Shown here one piece after another: positions 33,353 through 44,352 of a DNA stretch of 64,000 nucleotides (positions within the stretch are counted from its first letter, which is position 1; every line of letters starts with the position of its first letter). The translations under genes were made by a program, and so were the position numbers. The notes under the pieces were generated by a model. It was given only the letters and a program-made list of their open reading frames with translations. It did not search any database and had not been told where the DNA came from. The stretch comes from Owenia fusiformis (Eukaryota; Annelida; Polychaeta; Sabellida; Oweniidae): assembly GCA_903813345.2 (NCBI GenBank), contig CAIIXF020000011.1, positions 14,679,754-14,743,753 on the forward strand, read 5' to 3'.

Positions 33353-35243
33353 GTAGGCAGAGTGGGTATTGAAGCCCCTGGTATTCTCTGAATATAGAGT
33401 GAAAGAACCCAATACCCATGCAGGCTGGTACCAAAGCTGTAGACAATAGTAATGGTGCCCAGGGCATAAAGACCAAGCTGTACTGTATTTATGTAGCCAT
33501 TGGACAGCAATGATCTATAGTTTCTCAGCTTGTCAAGAGACTTGCAGATGTAGGTAACACCCAGCTCCTTACTCTGGCTGTGACATGTGAGAATACTTCA
33601 GAGATAATGGCAAGCATGCCCTGATCATCAATGACTGTTTGTCCAAATACAGGTAAGAAAACCTGGTATGTTTCATGAATTATGAATGATGGTGCAAAGT
33701 TCTGACTGTTAATTTTCAAATCACAAATATGCTAATATGCAGGTCAGGGTACATTCTGATATATTATTTTTATTAATTTTCTTCTTATTCTTCCCTAAAA
33801 TCAAGAAAAATTTAAACGTTTAGGAAAAATCAACACAACCAATTCAAATAGAAACTTACCTGTGCAGGGCCTCATGACATTTTATAAATCACCTCCATGA
33901 CAACTTGTGTATTGACATGGGGAGGGGTTGAAAATAAGCTGGATTAGTGGTTATTTAGATAAAATACAGCTTTGTGTCAACAACTGTAATATGTATAACA
34001 TAACATGTACTTTATTGCATCCTAATCTACACTAACTTAAGACAATTGCTTGTATTTCCAGACTGTTGCCTACCATCATATGGCTCTAGCTGAGGTGGTG
34101 AGGCTTACCCTGGTGATTGGTTCTACCTCGGCGCCCATATCTGTATTCCTGTAGAGAATAGCTAAGATCAATGATGACTTCCATAGTTGCTCCCAACACT
34201 GCACTCCAAGTTGAGACCCAGGCTGGTGATGTACAGATGTATCTATCCAATATTCCAACCAATCTCTATCAATGACAGTCAGATCTTCTTGGAGACTACT
34301 ACAAGTGCAATCTATCCTGCCATTAATGTGGGTCTCTGTAACATGTGAAGGATCTGGTGGCAAGATTTAAGCCATGAAACAGGTAGGTTCAGGAACTATT
34401 TACCCATTACCAGTTGAGAATTGGAAGCATTTCTTGCAAAATTTTGGAATGTCATGAAATTGGGATAATTGACTACCTGTAGTCTGTAAAATTTTCAGAT
34501 TTATTGAACAAGCGACATGTCATGGAAAAGGGAAATGTGGTGCAAATGTATTACTATTAGTAGATTGAAATGTAACTTCAATGTTCAGTAATGGAGAGCA
34601 GACAGATCTAGGGAGAAATCTATCTGTGACTTCATTAAATAAGTTTGACATGTTTGAAGTACTGTATTGACCCAGCCCCTTATATTGTTTGATTTATTTC
34701 TAGTTAGGTGGCTGGTTCTATGAAGCTTTAGTTGGCTCAGTATTATGAGGAAGCTGCCTTCGCACAGTTCTGAATGAATGTGGCAATTCAGCACAACAGC
34801 TTCTCTTCAGATGTGTATGATTTACAGAATTACTAAAACAAGGAAAATATGGTAGGTATGATGAATCCACAAATCCTATGAGCTAATTTGACAAGAGATG
34901 TTATTTGAAATGTATTTCTTTTGAATAAATTTAGGTTATGTCATTTCATCTTTTTAAATTCCCATGTAGGCAAAAATGCCCTTATTTCACATTACACGTA
35001 CTCAGTATACACATGTTCCTAGTACCTCTTTTGTCACATTACCTTATTATTTCATGTTTATGATATATCTTTGCAGTCCCCATGGTAGTAGAGGAGCATG
35101 TGGTCATCATATTTTCCGGAGTTGGAGGTGTTTCTGACAAAGATGACCCCCAGCAAAATAACAAATACAATTGTAGTAAAGCAGAACAAATAATTCTAAA
35201 TTTCCCCGATGACACTGCCAGCCTGCCTGATTTGATTCAGTGA
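33353..35243 (+). pseudogene. ATP5F1A: Captured, decayed fragment of ATP synthase F1 subunit alpha
   Basis: Four exons with consensus splice sites match the middle and C-terminal parts of mitochondrial ATP synthase alpha, the catalytic-head subunit of complex V. Exon 33353-33652 reads VGIEAPGI, VKEP, PMQAGTKAVD, KLYCIYVAIGQ, SQLVKRLADV, PYSGC and EYFRDNGKHALII. Exon 34062-34382 reads VAY, GGEAYPGDWFYL, AKINDDF, VETQAGDV and PAINVG, ending MKQ at the border. Exon 34708-34851 reads VAGSMKL, LAQYYEEAAFAQF and ELLKQGKY. Exon 35077-35243 reads VPMVVEEHVVIIFSGVGG to a stop. Frameshifts and stops occur in the first three exons. About 50 codons including the P-loop (GDRQTGKT in the family) are missing from the first. 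The N-terminal half is absent. Introns are kept, so it was captured as DNA, not as a retrocopy. Minus-strand frames here are antisense shadows. Confidence 0.9.
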
Positions 35244-35425
35244 ACGTGTAAATAGACAGTGGATGATGTGTAGTAGAGTTGTTTTGGAGTAGCTAAGCAA
35301 ATTAAAATGATCCATGTTATGTTGATAAACTACAAATATCTACATGTAAAATTTAAACCATGTCTGCATGCTAGCGTCATGAGTTTAAATGATTTTATGA
35401 ATCATTTATGAAATGGAATAAATGA
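35244..35425 (+). other. ATP5F1A: Remnant 3' UTR of the captured ATP5F1A gene
   Basis: Sequence after the stop runs to an AATAAA at 35417-35422, consistent with the original gene's polyadenylation signal having been captured too. The exact capture border is not visible. Confidence 0.4.
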
Positions 35426-36539
35426 ATATATAATTGAGAAATATATTAATGTTATTTGCTGTGTAATTTTTTATACAGACAATACTTTCTTAAATAAGTC
35501 ATTTTCGGTATAACACCTGTCCACAGATCTATGGGCATTATACAGGTATAGAAATGGAATCGCCAGGAAAACACGGTAGGGTATGGGAGTTTTATTATTT
35601 ATAGGGTAAATTCACATACTCACTAAATAAATGTGCATATATATCTATTTTGGCTGTATGTATTACACAGATTCAGTTAATTTCACTTCCATTCAATTGT
35701 TAAATGAATTAGTGTCGGCCACTCATTGATTTTTGACACTAAGAAATCTCAAGTTGCACGTCGACGTTGTGCAAACTGCTAAGTGACAAAGGTGCAATAT
35801 GCGGTCTTTAAGCTCCAAATTATCACTGATCCATATGCTCAGCGGCTGACAGACTGAGAATGCACGCTTTACAATGGCTATAAATAGGTGAGTGGCTCCT
35901 CAGGACTTAATGCAGTTACAAGTTCGATGTTTTTAAAGCTGATCTGTCGATAGCTTTTTTCAGAATATCTATTACCGGTTTTATTGGATGATTTTTAGTT
36001 GCGTGTTAACTACGTGCCTAATTTCCGAATTGAAGGCCGTTGTAAAAGAAATTATGGTCCCCTGGGGATTATGGTCCCCTTTCCTTACGGTCTTTACTGT
36101 GTATAAATAATAAAGAAAATAATTGTAATTAGGTCACCATATAAATCGATAGAGAGTAGGACCAAAATTTAATAGGACCACCTACCCTTTTACACTTTTA
36201 TAATCATGTTTATGGTAAAATATTAACGTGTTTTCGTTTTTTATAAATGAAACTAAAACCATTGGAAATATAGCTTTGATTCACAGTTCATCCGTGACTA
36301 ACCATAGGTCATTTTGCAATGAATGAATATTATAAGTTGTTGAATGATTTGAAGTGCAAAACAGGATATATTCTGCTCGAGAAATTCCGTATTGGAACGA
36401 GACGAAATCGATATAGATACGCGTGTTGATCATTTTCGAGTAAAAATATGCATTGAAATAATTTGCTTAATTTGGTATCTATTCATTGTCGTGATATCCC
36501 CGTGTCTTTGAAATAAAATCGATTTGAATACAGAGTAAG
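35426..36539. other. Transposon interior, non-coding
   Basis: No gene recognised. The sequence becomes richer in CG dinucleotides towards the right-end repeats. Confidence 0.5.
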
Positions 36540-37800
36540 CAATGATCGCAGATTATACAATGAATTCTCTCCTTAGTACAAATCGAGAAACAGGCCTCAG
36601 TATGCGTAAAACTAAAAGCCGTATTTTGACTTTCATTGTTCAAAGTTGGCAAGGAACTGTCTTCGGGGTATTCCCACAAAACTCTTGTGTACCATGGAAC
36701 TTAGAAACGGTCATATATGGCTTACTGATGACCAAAACATATCCTGAATATGTTTGTGCCTCAATTAATGCTCTGAAACGAGTCACATTTTAGCATTTGG
36801 CTTTGAAAATGGTAACACGTAACCTGGTTTACTGGCTGCATTCCATCAGATCATAAGTAATAAATTCATCAATGCAATGTGCTTGTGATACTCTTTTATG
36901 TTGTATTAAATTCATAAATCATTAATGCACATTGATTGAGATGTGACCGTGAACAAATACATACGCAAAAAATCAAGAAATACGACGTCATCGGTTTGCG
37001 GGAAAAATCATGGTATTTTTCACTCTTCGTTGTAGAAAGTTGGCAGAAATTGGTCTTCAGGGGTTTCAGAAAAAACAATTGTACCATTAGAAAGAGCTCA
37101 ATGTGGGCTATATGATGAGTGAACAACATGTTTTAACCAGACTACCTTTAGTAGCTCAATTAAAGCGCGAACATGATACGCATTTTTGCATTTTCTATGA
37201 ATTTCTGTGAAAAAATGACAACACGTTAACATCCGCAGATGGGTGGTATTTTATCGGATCGAAATAAATGATTCACATACTTAATGCACATGTAATGAGC
37301 TTTCATTAACTATCAAAATGATAATCTAATGACGAATATTGACCGAGATATGACCGTGAACAAATATTATACGCGTATCAAATCTAATCTTCGTTTAAAA
37401 ATCGAGAAATACGACGTCATTGATTTGCGGGAAAAAACATGATTTTTCACTCGTCGTTATAGAAAGTTGGCAGAAATTTGTCTTCAGGGGTTACAGAAAA
37501 AAACAATTGTACCATTAGAAAGAGCTCGATGTGGGCTAAACGATGAGTGAAAAACATTTTCTGCCCCGACTAGCTTTAATAGCCTAATTAACGCGCGAAA
37601 ACGATACACATTTCTGCATTTTTAATGAAAAATATGTCCAAACGTTAACATCTGTAGCTTGGTGGTATTCTATCGGATCGAAATAATTAATTCACATACG
37701 TAATGCCCTTGTAATAAGCTTTCATTAACTATCAAATTGATCCTATAATGATGAATATTTACTGAGATGTGATCGATTGGAAATACATGTATACACCGTG
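36540..37800 (+). repeat. Right subterminal repeats, about 400-bp unit, 3-4 diverged copies
   Basis: Units are spaced about 407-420 bases (marker TGACCGTGAACAAATA at 36944 and 37351, degenerate at 37770). Each has GAAATACGACGTCAT and GAAAGTTGGCAGAAATTTGT (37035, 37462; degenerate at 36642) and ACAATTGTACCATTAGAAAG. The same AAAGTTGGCAGAAATTTGTC core occurs once near the left end (22636) in direct orientation. Subterminal repeats of this kind often bind transposase. The frames at 36542-36793 and 36896-37129 are within these repeats. Confidence 0.75.
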
Positions 37801-37882
37801 ACGTCCAAAAGCGTGAAATTTAAATGGACTGATCACCGTAGATTACTACGCGATTTTGCCGAAAGAACAATGGAAATGACGT

Positions 37883-37898
37883 CTTGGATCTCCTGCTG
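37883..37898 (-). repeat. Right terminal inverted repeat, 16 bp
   Basis: CTTGGATCTCCTGCTG, exact complement of 22329-22344, followed by TATT (37899-37902). Confidence 0.92.
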
Positions 37899-37902
37899 TA
37901 TT

Positions 37903-38010
37903 CATACATTAGAATCCTAAATTATAATGAATAGGTCCTTGAAGAAAAAAAGTTATGATTGCTATAGTAACACTAGTCAGGGGTAGGTGGAGCAGCATTG
38001 TAAAAAAGAA
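37903..38010 (+). repeat. Mariner left arm, inner part
   Basis: Inverted match to about 38690-38790 of the right arm ('aataggtccttgaag', 'ggggtaggtggagcag'). It continues the arm that was interrupted after 22328. Confidence 0.85.
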
Positions 38011-38237
38011 AAATTTAGACAAAAGATATGGGTTAGAGGTAACTTAACATACTTTAAAGTATCCTCGAAAATAAAAAACAAGCTAATGTTGACATGTCAG
38101 CACTAGATGCTGCCATATGATGGTATTATAGTTGAAATTTCTTTGATTCATGACATCACAGATGGCATCATAGTGACCTATGTTGGTTGATGACATCAGA
38201 CTTTGTGAAAGGCAGCCTCAGCTTTATTTTTGTGAAA

Positions 38238-38610
38238 ATGGCTGCAAAATCAGCAAAAGATGATGATTTACAATTACAAATATTTTGTAGCATCAGGATG
38301 TATGTTTTACTGGGAAATTCAAGAAAACAAACACTTGAAGATATTCATAAGGTGTATGGGAAGGAGGCTATGGCCAAAAGAACAATTTACAAAACGGACT
38401 AAGACATTTACTGATGGTAGAACAAATGGTAAGGACAATTCTCGATCAGGCCGTCCAAGATCAAATCCAGTGAGGATCAGATGACGTTAATAAACGCCAT
38501 CCATACAAAGATCAATCACAGGAAACTTTCCAAATGGGTCCCGCCATCAGTTTGAGGAATGGTTAGTAAGACAGCAGAGGTGTATAAACCATGGTGGACA
38601 CTATTTTGAA
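38238..38610 (+). pseudogene. Broken mariner transposase
   Basis: The N-terminal part reads MAAKSAKDDD, then VYGKEAMAKRTIY, and after a frameshift at about 38395 FTDGR and DNSRSGRPR, the helix-turn-helix linker region typical of mariner transposases. After a stop at 38482 nearly the whole catalytic DD(D/E) region is missing. The C-terminal piece at 38545-38610 (WLVRQQRCINHGGHYFE) matches the mariner end (family form roughly RCI...G.YFE). It cannot make an active enzyme. Full mariner proteins are about 340-350 residues. Confidence 0.85.
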
Positions 38611-38689
38611 TACCTATACTCTTTGAGTTACTGTTATTGAAGTAAACAGGGCAAGGTAAAAACATTTTGAACATTCAAACAAACAGATC

Positions 38690-38884
38690 CTTTTTTGCCT
38701 GCTCCGCTTACCCCCGACTCATGTGATTATAGCAACCATAACTTTTATTCTTCAAGGACCTATTGATTATAACTTTGGATCTCAATGTATGAATAGTGTA
38801 GGTATACTGAGTGAAAATATCAGCCAGATTGACTGAGATATTAAAATTTTAGAGCACTTTTGCAAGAACTTTATGAACGCCCTG
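38690..38884 (-). repeat. Mariner right arm
   Basis: Complement of 22236-22328 plus 37903-38010. It ends CGCCCTG and is followed by TA. Confidence 0.9.
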
Positions 38885-38886
38885 TA

Positions 38887-41800
38887 TATAGTCTCAGATC
38901 ACAGGTCCTTGTATCTTAGAAAGTAGAGAGTTCGTAACTTGATTACTATTAATCATCTTGCCTTAAGATTACTTAGATTTATCTTCATCCAAGGGCCTTC
39001 TCCATATTCTTGGCTCAGAGACTGGAGTATGCTTGAATAAACTTCTTGAGGTATTACATTTGGAAGTTATTACATTAGACATTATCTGACTATAGATTAA
39101 AACTCTATAAACTAAAGGTAATGAACTCTATCAAGCATGATGCTGATGTTTGATAGACTTGAACATCATGACTTTCATGAAACTCAAACTCCTACTACAA
39201 GTAATTTATGCCAAAAGGGGCAGATTGTCTTTCCATTTTCCTAAAACATACGATCTAGAAGTACTGTCACATTTTCTCTAATGTTATCATGTGACAGTCA
39301 TGGACCAATCAGGTATTATTACTAGAGTTGGAATTGAACTAACACCTGGGACAAACTGAAATGTACAAAGGTAGGCTGTTAGTGCAGTAGGTGCGGTTAT
39401 TAAAAAGATCACCTGATTTTGTACTATTTAACAATTGATCATTGAAAAGCATATAACAATAATCAACTCCCTTAACCAGAACAACACTTAACAAAGTCAT
39501 CATATTTCAAATCTTATGATCCTAACTCAATATATAAGCAATCATAATTTTAATATAAAAGAAAAACTTAATATATTAACAAGATAAAAATGTGAAAAAA
39601 CTGATATCATAATGTAAGATATATTCAAATCCTGGAGTTTTGGATTGATTGAGATCTTTCATTTAATCTTACTATCAAATTTACCCTTTAAATAAACCCA
39701 ACATATTAATTATGTACAACATGACACAATTAGACTAAATAACGAATAATTTCACAATTACAGGAGGAATCGTGAGGAACGAAGAAAAAACATTTGGAGA
39801 TCAAGTTGTAATCTAATGTCAGAATCCAGTTGTGAGATATGAGAAAAGATTGTGAGAGTGGAATAAGAGAAACCAAAGTGAGATTTCAAGGCTGCTTAAC
39901 TAATCAGTCATCTGCGAAAAACAACTGAAACTATTCAAATATCAACTAATATAAATTAAGATGGGAGTAAGATTCCACAAATAATAACCAGAAATTGATT
40001 TTGGTGTAAGTCAATAACCATTTCAATAATTTGGTGAAAAGATGAAAGCACAACAAGCAACCGGAGTCTCATCCGAAATGAGCATTGACCAACTGGGTTG
40101 CCCTTGATGGCTCAAAGAATTCCTCAATATTTCTTATGATAATTACAACTGTAAAACTTATTAGGAATAAAAATGTACAATTTAGGTAAAGGAAACCAGT
40201 AGAGATTCTTGTAACTTTGAAAATTTCATTTCTATGAATGGTATGAGCGAAATCTAGTGCAACAAGGTTGAGGACTATTATATTATGTTTTTAAATCAGC
40301 TTAATGTAATCATTCTATTGAACTCAAAGGAAAACCCAGGCCAGAAATGAGATACATTTGCCTCAGGGAAAGTTTGTATAAACAGAACAAATAAAAGACA
40401 GTATGAGCAATGTTTACTGAGATACTGAGTTCACAATCTAATTATATTTCCACACTTACTTGAGCCAACCTGTGTCTGGTCTATAAATACAAATCTCAAA
40501 GCCTGAAATAGCGGCGATCTTCAAATTCTACTTCAAAATGCTTTTATTTTAGATTTAGGCTATGGGAAACTAATTCAGTTTGTATCTACAATATAAGAAA
40601 GCAGCAAAAAAGTTAGGAAGTGAAGAATTAAACAAAGTTCATTGGTTGATATTAGAACTGATTTTATTCCCTTTTTAGCCCCATGACCAATTCTTACGGG
40701 TTCCCGAGCCACATTGAGGTTACTTATTTCATTGCAAGGTGTTTCTATTTGTGCTTTCTGGTAATTATTTTGGCTAGACCTATACTAACATACATTAGCA
40801 TTTGCCATTACTGGATGCAGCTAAACAAACACACTTCATATTTCTGGAAAATTATTTCAAATTTCTTTTTCACTGACTTTTTCCATAATCCCCTTACTTA
40901 ATGTCCTTTACAATAAGTGTCATTCTGCTCTCTAAATATTACTCTGTGTGTTGAAATGTTTCATGCTACAATTAGAATTATTAAACTTGATATTGTCCCT
41001 TTGATTTCTGGGATTGATTTATATTTTTCAATGCAGTCATCGAGAAATTTGACACTGTGTAATTAATAAACATCCGGACTTTAATTAAACTCGAATCTTC
41101 AAAGAATACCATATGGATGTCTATCTATATATCACTGATTGTGAACTAAGTTCAATGACATTCAACAAAACTCCAGAAAGTGACCTTGACCTTGAGGAAA
41201 TTCTGCGCATGCAAAAAATCTGAAATATAACCATAATCATATGATACATCACACGAACATAAATATATCATTAGACCATATAGACTAAAACCAGGTTTAT
41301 CTAGAGATCAAATAAGGTGTACCCAGCTTAGAATACATCCAGCCTGACTAAATTTAGACATTTAAAGTGATCAAGATCAATATTTACACAAGATGATGAC
41401 CCGAAGGCAGAAACAGAACCATAAGTTTGGGGTTTCAATTTGATATCTGGCACGATTTAAAGCAAAATAACATCACTTTAAAATTGAGCTTAAAATGTTT
41501 TGGAATTTGTGATAGCTCTGAGGTTTTGCACCTAGAGTCACAAGGCTCTATGAAAAAGCAAAAATGTAGCCTGGCTGCAAAGTCTAGTTAGAAATTCCAG
41601 ACGACGATGGAGCTCTCTTTTAAGAAGCGAAGTCGACAAATGCAAAGGGTAGCAAAAATGGCAACATTTGATCAAACAATTTTAGCTTATAGCTTCAACA
41701 AGTGCAAAATTTCTGACAGAAAGCACAATAAGAATATTTAAAATTTTCATTCGAGAACACAAATTAGAAATGCAGTTGAGAACTTGACTGATGACATTTA

Positions 41801-43261
41801 CATTAAGAGTCGCAATATGAAAACATAAAATCATGAAAATCCTCCATGTTTGATGGTAACTCTGGTCAAATGCTGTACTGTAGTTGTGCATTGTTCTATG
41901 TGCTTTGTCATCATTTGTTTGGCTTTGAATATTTAATTTAATACAACACAGAACATCATCTGTATCTTCCTTCCAGCAGCACTGTACATCACAAGAACAC
42001 AGAAATATTGAACACACTTCTAAGACACTATAGTGCTTGGAGTATCTTATCAAGTATTGAATTTTTAAAGTATGATAAATGCATAAAATGAATTATTTCT
42101 TATCAAGACTAGGACAGATGCTGTGTAATAGCAAAAGCTTATGATAAGCTCTAGAACAATCAAGTAAGCAGTGAGATGGTCAAATATCTTGTTCAATCAA
42201 GGCAATTCTGTAAATCTGTGATCTTAAATAATATAAGCAATATGTGTATTGCAAAATATAAGATGTGAAATGAGTAGGTTAATATTCAGAGTTAATGATG
42301 CAATTGTATTACTATGCAACAGTCCGATGCAAAAATGTCTCAATTTATAACCATTATGGCTAGTCAGGACTTACGCAGTAGAGGATTTGGGGGTACATGT
42401 ATGTGTTATCAACTTTGTTGTTCCCATTCAGTTCTTTGTGCCATCCCAAAGTCAAGCCCTCAACTCCTCATTCAATGGATTCAAGAAAAAGCTAGCGCAT
42501 ATTACTGCATAATGCTACATGTAAGCTGCTAAGAGACTGACTGACTGCTAGACTGGAGTGACCATGTGACCTGATGAATAACTCATATAGCAATCAGTAC
42601 ATTAGCATAAGTAAATAAACAAGCCCAGATGTCCACATTATTTAAATGAAGATACTGACATATCTCAGAATTTATTGAAACTAAAGTGAACTGACTAAAA
42701 TCTTTTAACAGTATATTTACTTAAAATGTTAAATTATCTTTCAAGATATAAGAACACATTTGTGAAGCTTCCGTATCTAATCTCAAGCAGAAGAATGTTA
42801 AAATAATCTTGTAAATATTCAAGTTGTTTTACGAGGCCCTTTACCTACACTTACCTGTTTAACAGTTTTCTACAGGTAAGATCAAAGACACACCTGGGAA
42901 TGCAACCTTTCATTTCCCAAGTTTCCATATCCCAAGCTAAAGAAACATCAAATCTGATTGGTTCAAATTACTCATGCACAGTACAATATGTTAAAATGAT
43001 ATAGATGCCTGTAAGCATGCAATTGCAGTGAAGACACTTGGAATAACAGAGCTGGTTGAAAGTGGTGTAAATCCCGAAGCCTTCAAATTTAACAAAAATG
43101 CCAAACATGTTTCAAACAGGGGGGTTCCTTCCAAGTGAGCTCCACAATAGAAAAATGTTTTTGGTTTTGGACACATGATGTAAAAAGGAGTCTTTGGGGT
43201 TTTAGGTTCAAGGTATATTAGGACATTTGGGACCAGGGTACATAATGTCTAGAAGACACGG
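38887..43261. other. No gene seen; one SINE-like fragment
   Basis: Long non-coding stretch. The only recognised feature is 41603-41652, a plus-strand copy of the leader found next to the tRNA-derived sequence at 17604-17650 (GCTCTCTTTTAAGAAG, AATGCAAAGGGTA). Short frames at 40683, 41682 and 42314 have no family resemblance. Confidence 0.45.
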
Positions 43262-43759
43262 TTGTGGGATCAGTTTGGCGTTTGTGGGATCAGTTTGACG
43301 TTTGTGGGATCAGTTTAATGTTTGTGGGATCAGTTTGGCGTTTGTGGGATCAGTTTGACGTTTGTGGGATCAGTTTGATGTTTGTGGGATCAGTTTGGCG
43401 TTTGTGGGATCAGTTTGATGTTTGTGGGATCAGTTTGACGTTTGTGGGATCAGTTTAATGTTTGTGGGATCAGTTTGGCGTTTGTGGGATCAGTTTGATG
43501 TTTGTGGGATCAGTTTGATGTTTGTGGGATCAGTTTGGCGTTTGTGGGATCAGTTTGATGTTTGTGGGATCAGTTTGATGTTTGTGGGATCAGTTTGGCG
43601 TTTGTGGGATCAGTTTGGCGATTGTGGGATCAGTTTGATGTTTGTGGGATCAGTTTGATGTTTGTGGGATCAGTTTGGCGTTTGTGGGATCAGTTTGATG
43701 TTTGTGGGATCAGTTTGATGTTTGTGGGATCAGTTTGACGTTTGTGGGATCAGTTTGAA
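43262..43759 (+). repeat. 20-bp tandem repeat, 25 copies
   Basis: Unit TTTGTGGGATCAGTTTG plus a variable triplet (GCG, ACG, ATG). Because 20 is not a multiple of three, the frame cycles every 60 bases and reads GISLMFV, GSVWRL, WDQFDVC in turn. The open frames 43264-43458 and 43422-43658 are by-products. Confidence 0.97.
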
Positions 43760-44235
43760 CGGAAAGGTTTGACATTCTTTGAGGATGTACATAAAGTGCC
43801 AAAGGAAATAGAGTTTAGGACTATTGAGAGTATACACATTATATTATAATGTAAAGCAAAAGGAAAAGATATGTTAGGGCCCATTCAGGATGTGCACCAT
43901 CAAATGAAGAAATGTTTTGGGTCTGTGAGAATCCAAGACAGTACGGTGCACTGGCATGATGTTGCAAACATGACTAATTGCTCATCAGGAAGTACCTTTG
44001 CAAGATCTGCAGTGAGGTGGATCCACAGTTGGATATAACACAGATGGTTAAGATAATAGACACACTGTGTTGTTTTGTGTTTTTATCAACCTTACCTGGG
44101 AATGTACTAAAGTAGTATAGTCCTACAAGCCCTCAGACTTTTTGACATGAGGAAGTTAAAATGTTCAAATGAAACAGATACATGATAAATCTCGTGTATA
44201 TTTCTAACATAATCATCTTCACGTTAAATCTTTGT
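43760..44235. other. No gene seen
   Basis: Non-coding. Confidence 0.5.
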
Positions 44236-44352
44236 TCGGGATAGTTGGGTTTTGTTTTCATTATGACTGGTGCACTTTTAGATATTTTTTTTTCTTGCTG
44301 TGTTCTGTAGCAATTTTTGATCCTTTCCCTTTAGCACTTGTACATAAATGTT
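44236..44352 (+). repeat. Dispersed repeat B, copy 2
   Basis: Matches 8538-8641 in the same orientation. Confidence 0.65.

Larger units (their letters stand above)
22329..37898 (+). mobile_element. 15.57-kb Academ-like DNA transposon, structurally complete
   Basis: Both ends carry the 16-bp perfect inverted repeat CAGCAGGAGATCCAAG and the element is flanked by a 4-bp duplication, TATT. It encodes one giant uninterrupted protein with a DDE-type transposase core, Cys-rich region and XPG/FEN1-like nuclease. These features match my recollection of Academ elements (3-4 bp duplications, Cys-rich finger, XPG nuclease in one lineage). It also contains a captured, decayed piece of the host ATP5F1A gene, minisatellites and 400-bp subterminal repeats at the right end. 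Intact ends, intact duplication and an intact frame argue for recent insertion. The superfamily call is inference and no database was searched. Confidence 0.85.
22234..38886 (+). mobile_element. Mariner (Tc1/mariner) copy split by a large transposon
   Basis: TA and CAGGGCGTTCATAAAGTTCT at the left pair with the complementary end and TA at 38886. The reverse-complemented right arm matches 22236-22328 and then continues at 37903-38010, which proves that the intervening sequence was inserted later. Without the insert the mariner is about 1.08 kb, has long inverted arms (about 190 bp) and carries a broken transposase on the plus strand. The deletion derivative at 3036-3275 belongs to the same family. 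Confidence 0.9.

Noticed and set aside
33244-34363. Minus-strand frames of 64-95 codons
   Set aside because: They are the complement of ATP5F1A exons, whose plus-strand reading matches a known protein and has correct splice borders.
22234-38886. Reading the large element as ending at the outer CAGGGCG repeats
   Set aside because: Those are mariner ends. The inner CAGCAGG repeats with TATT duplications and the reconstructed mariner arm show two nested elements.
43262-43759. Possible CRISPR-like direct repeats
   Set aside because: The 20-bp units are contiguous with no spacers, and the DNA is animal-type.
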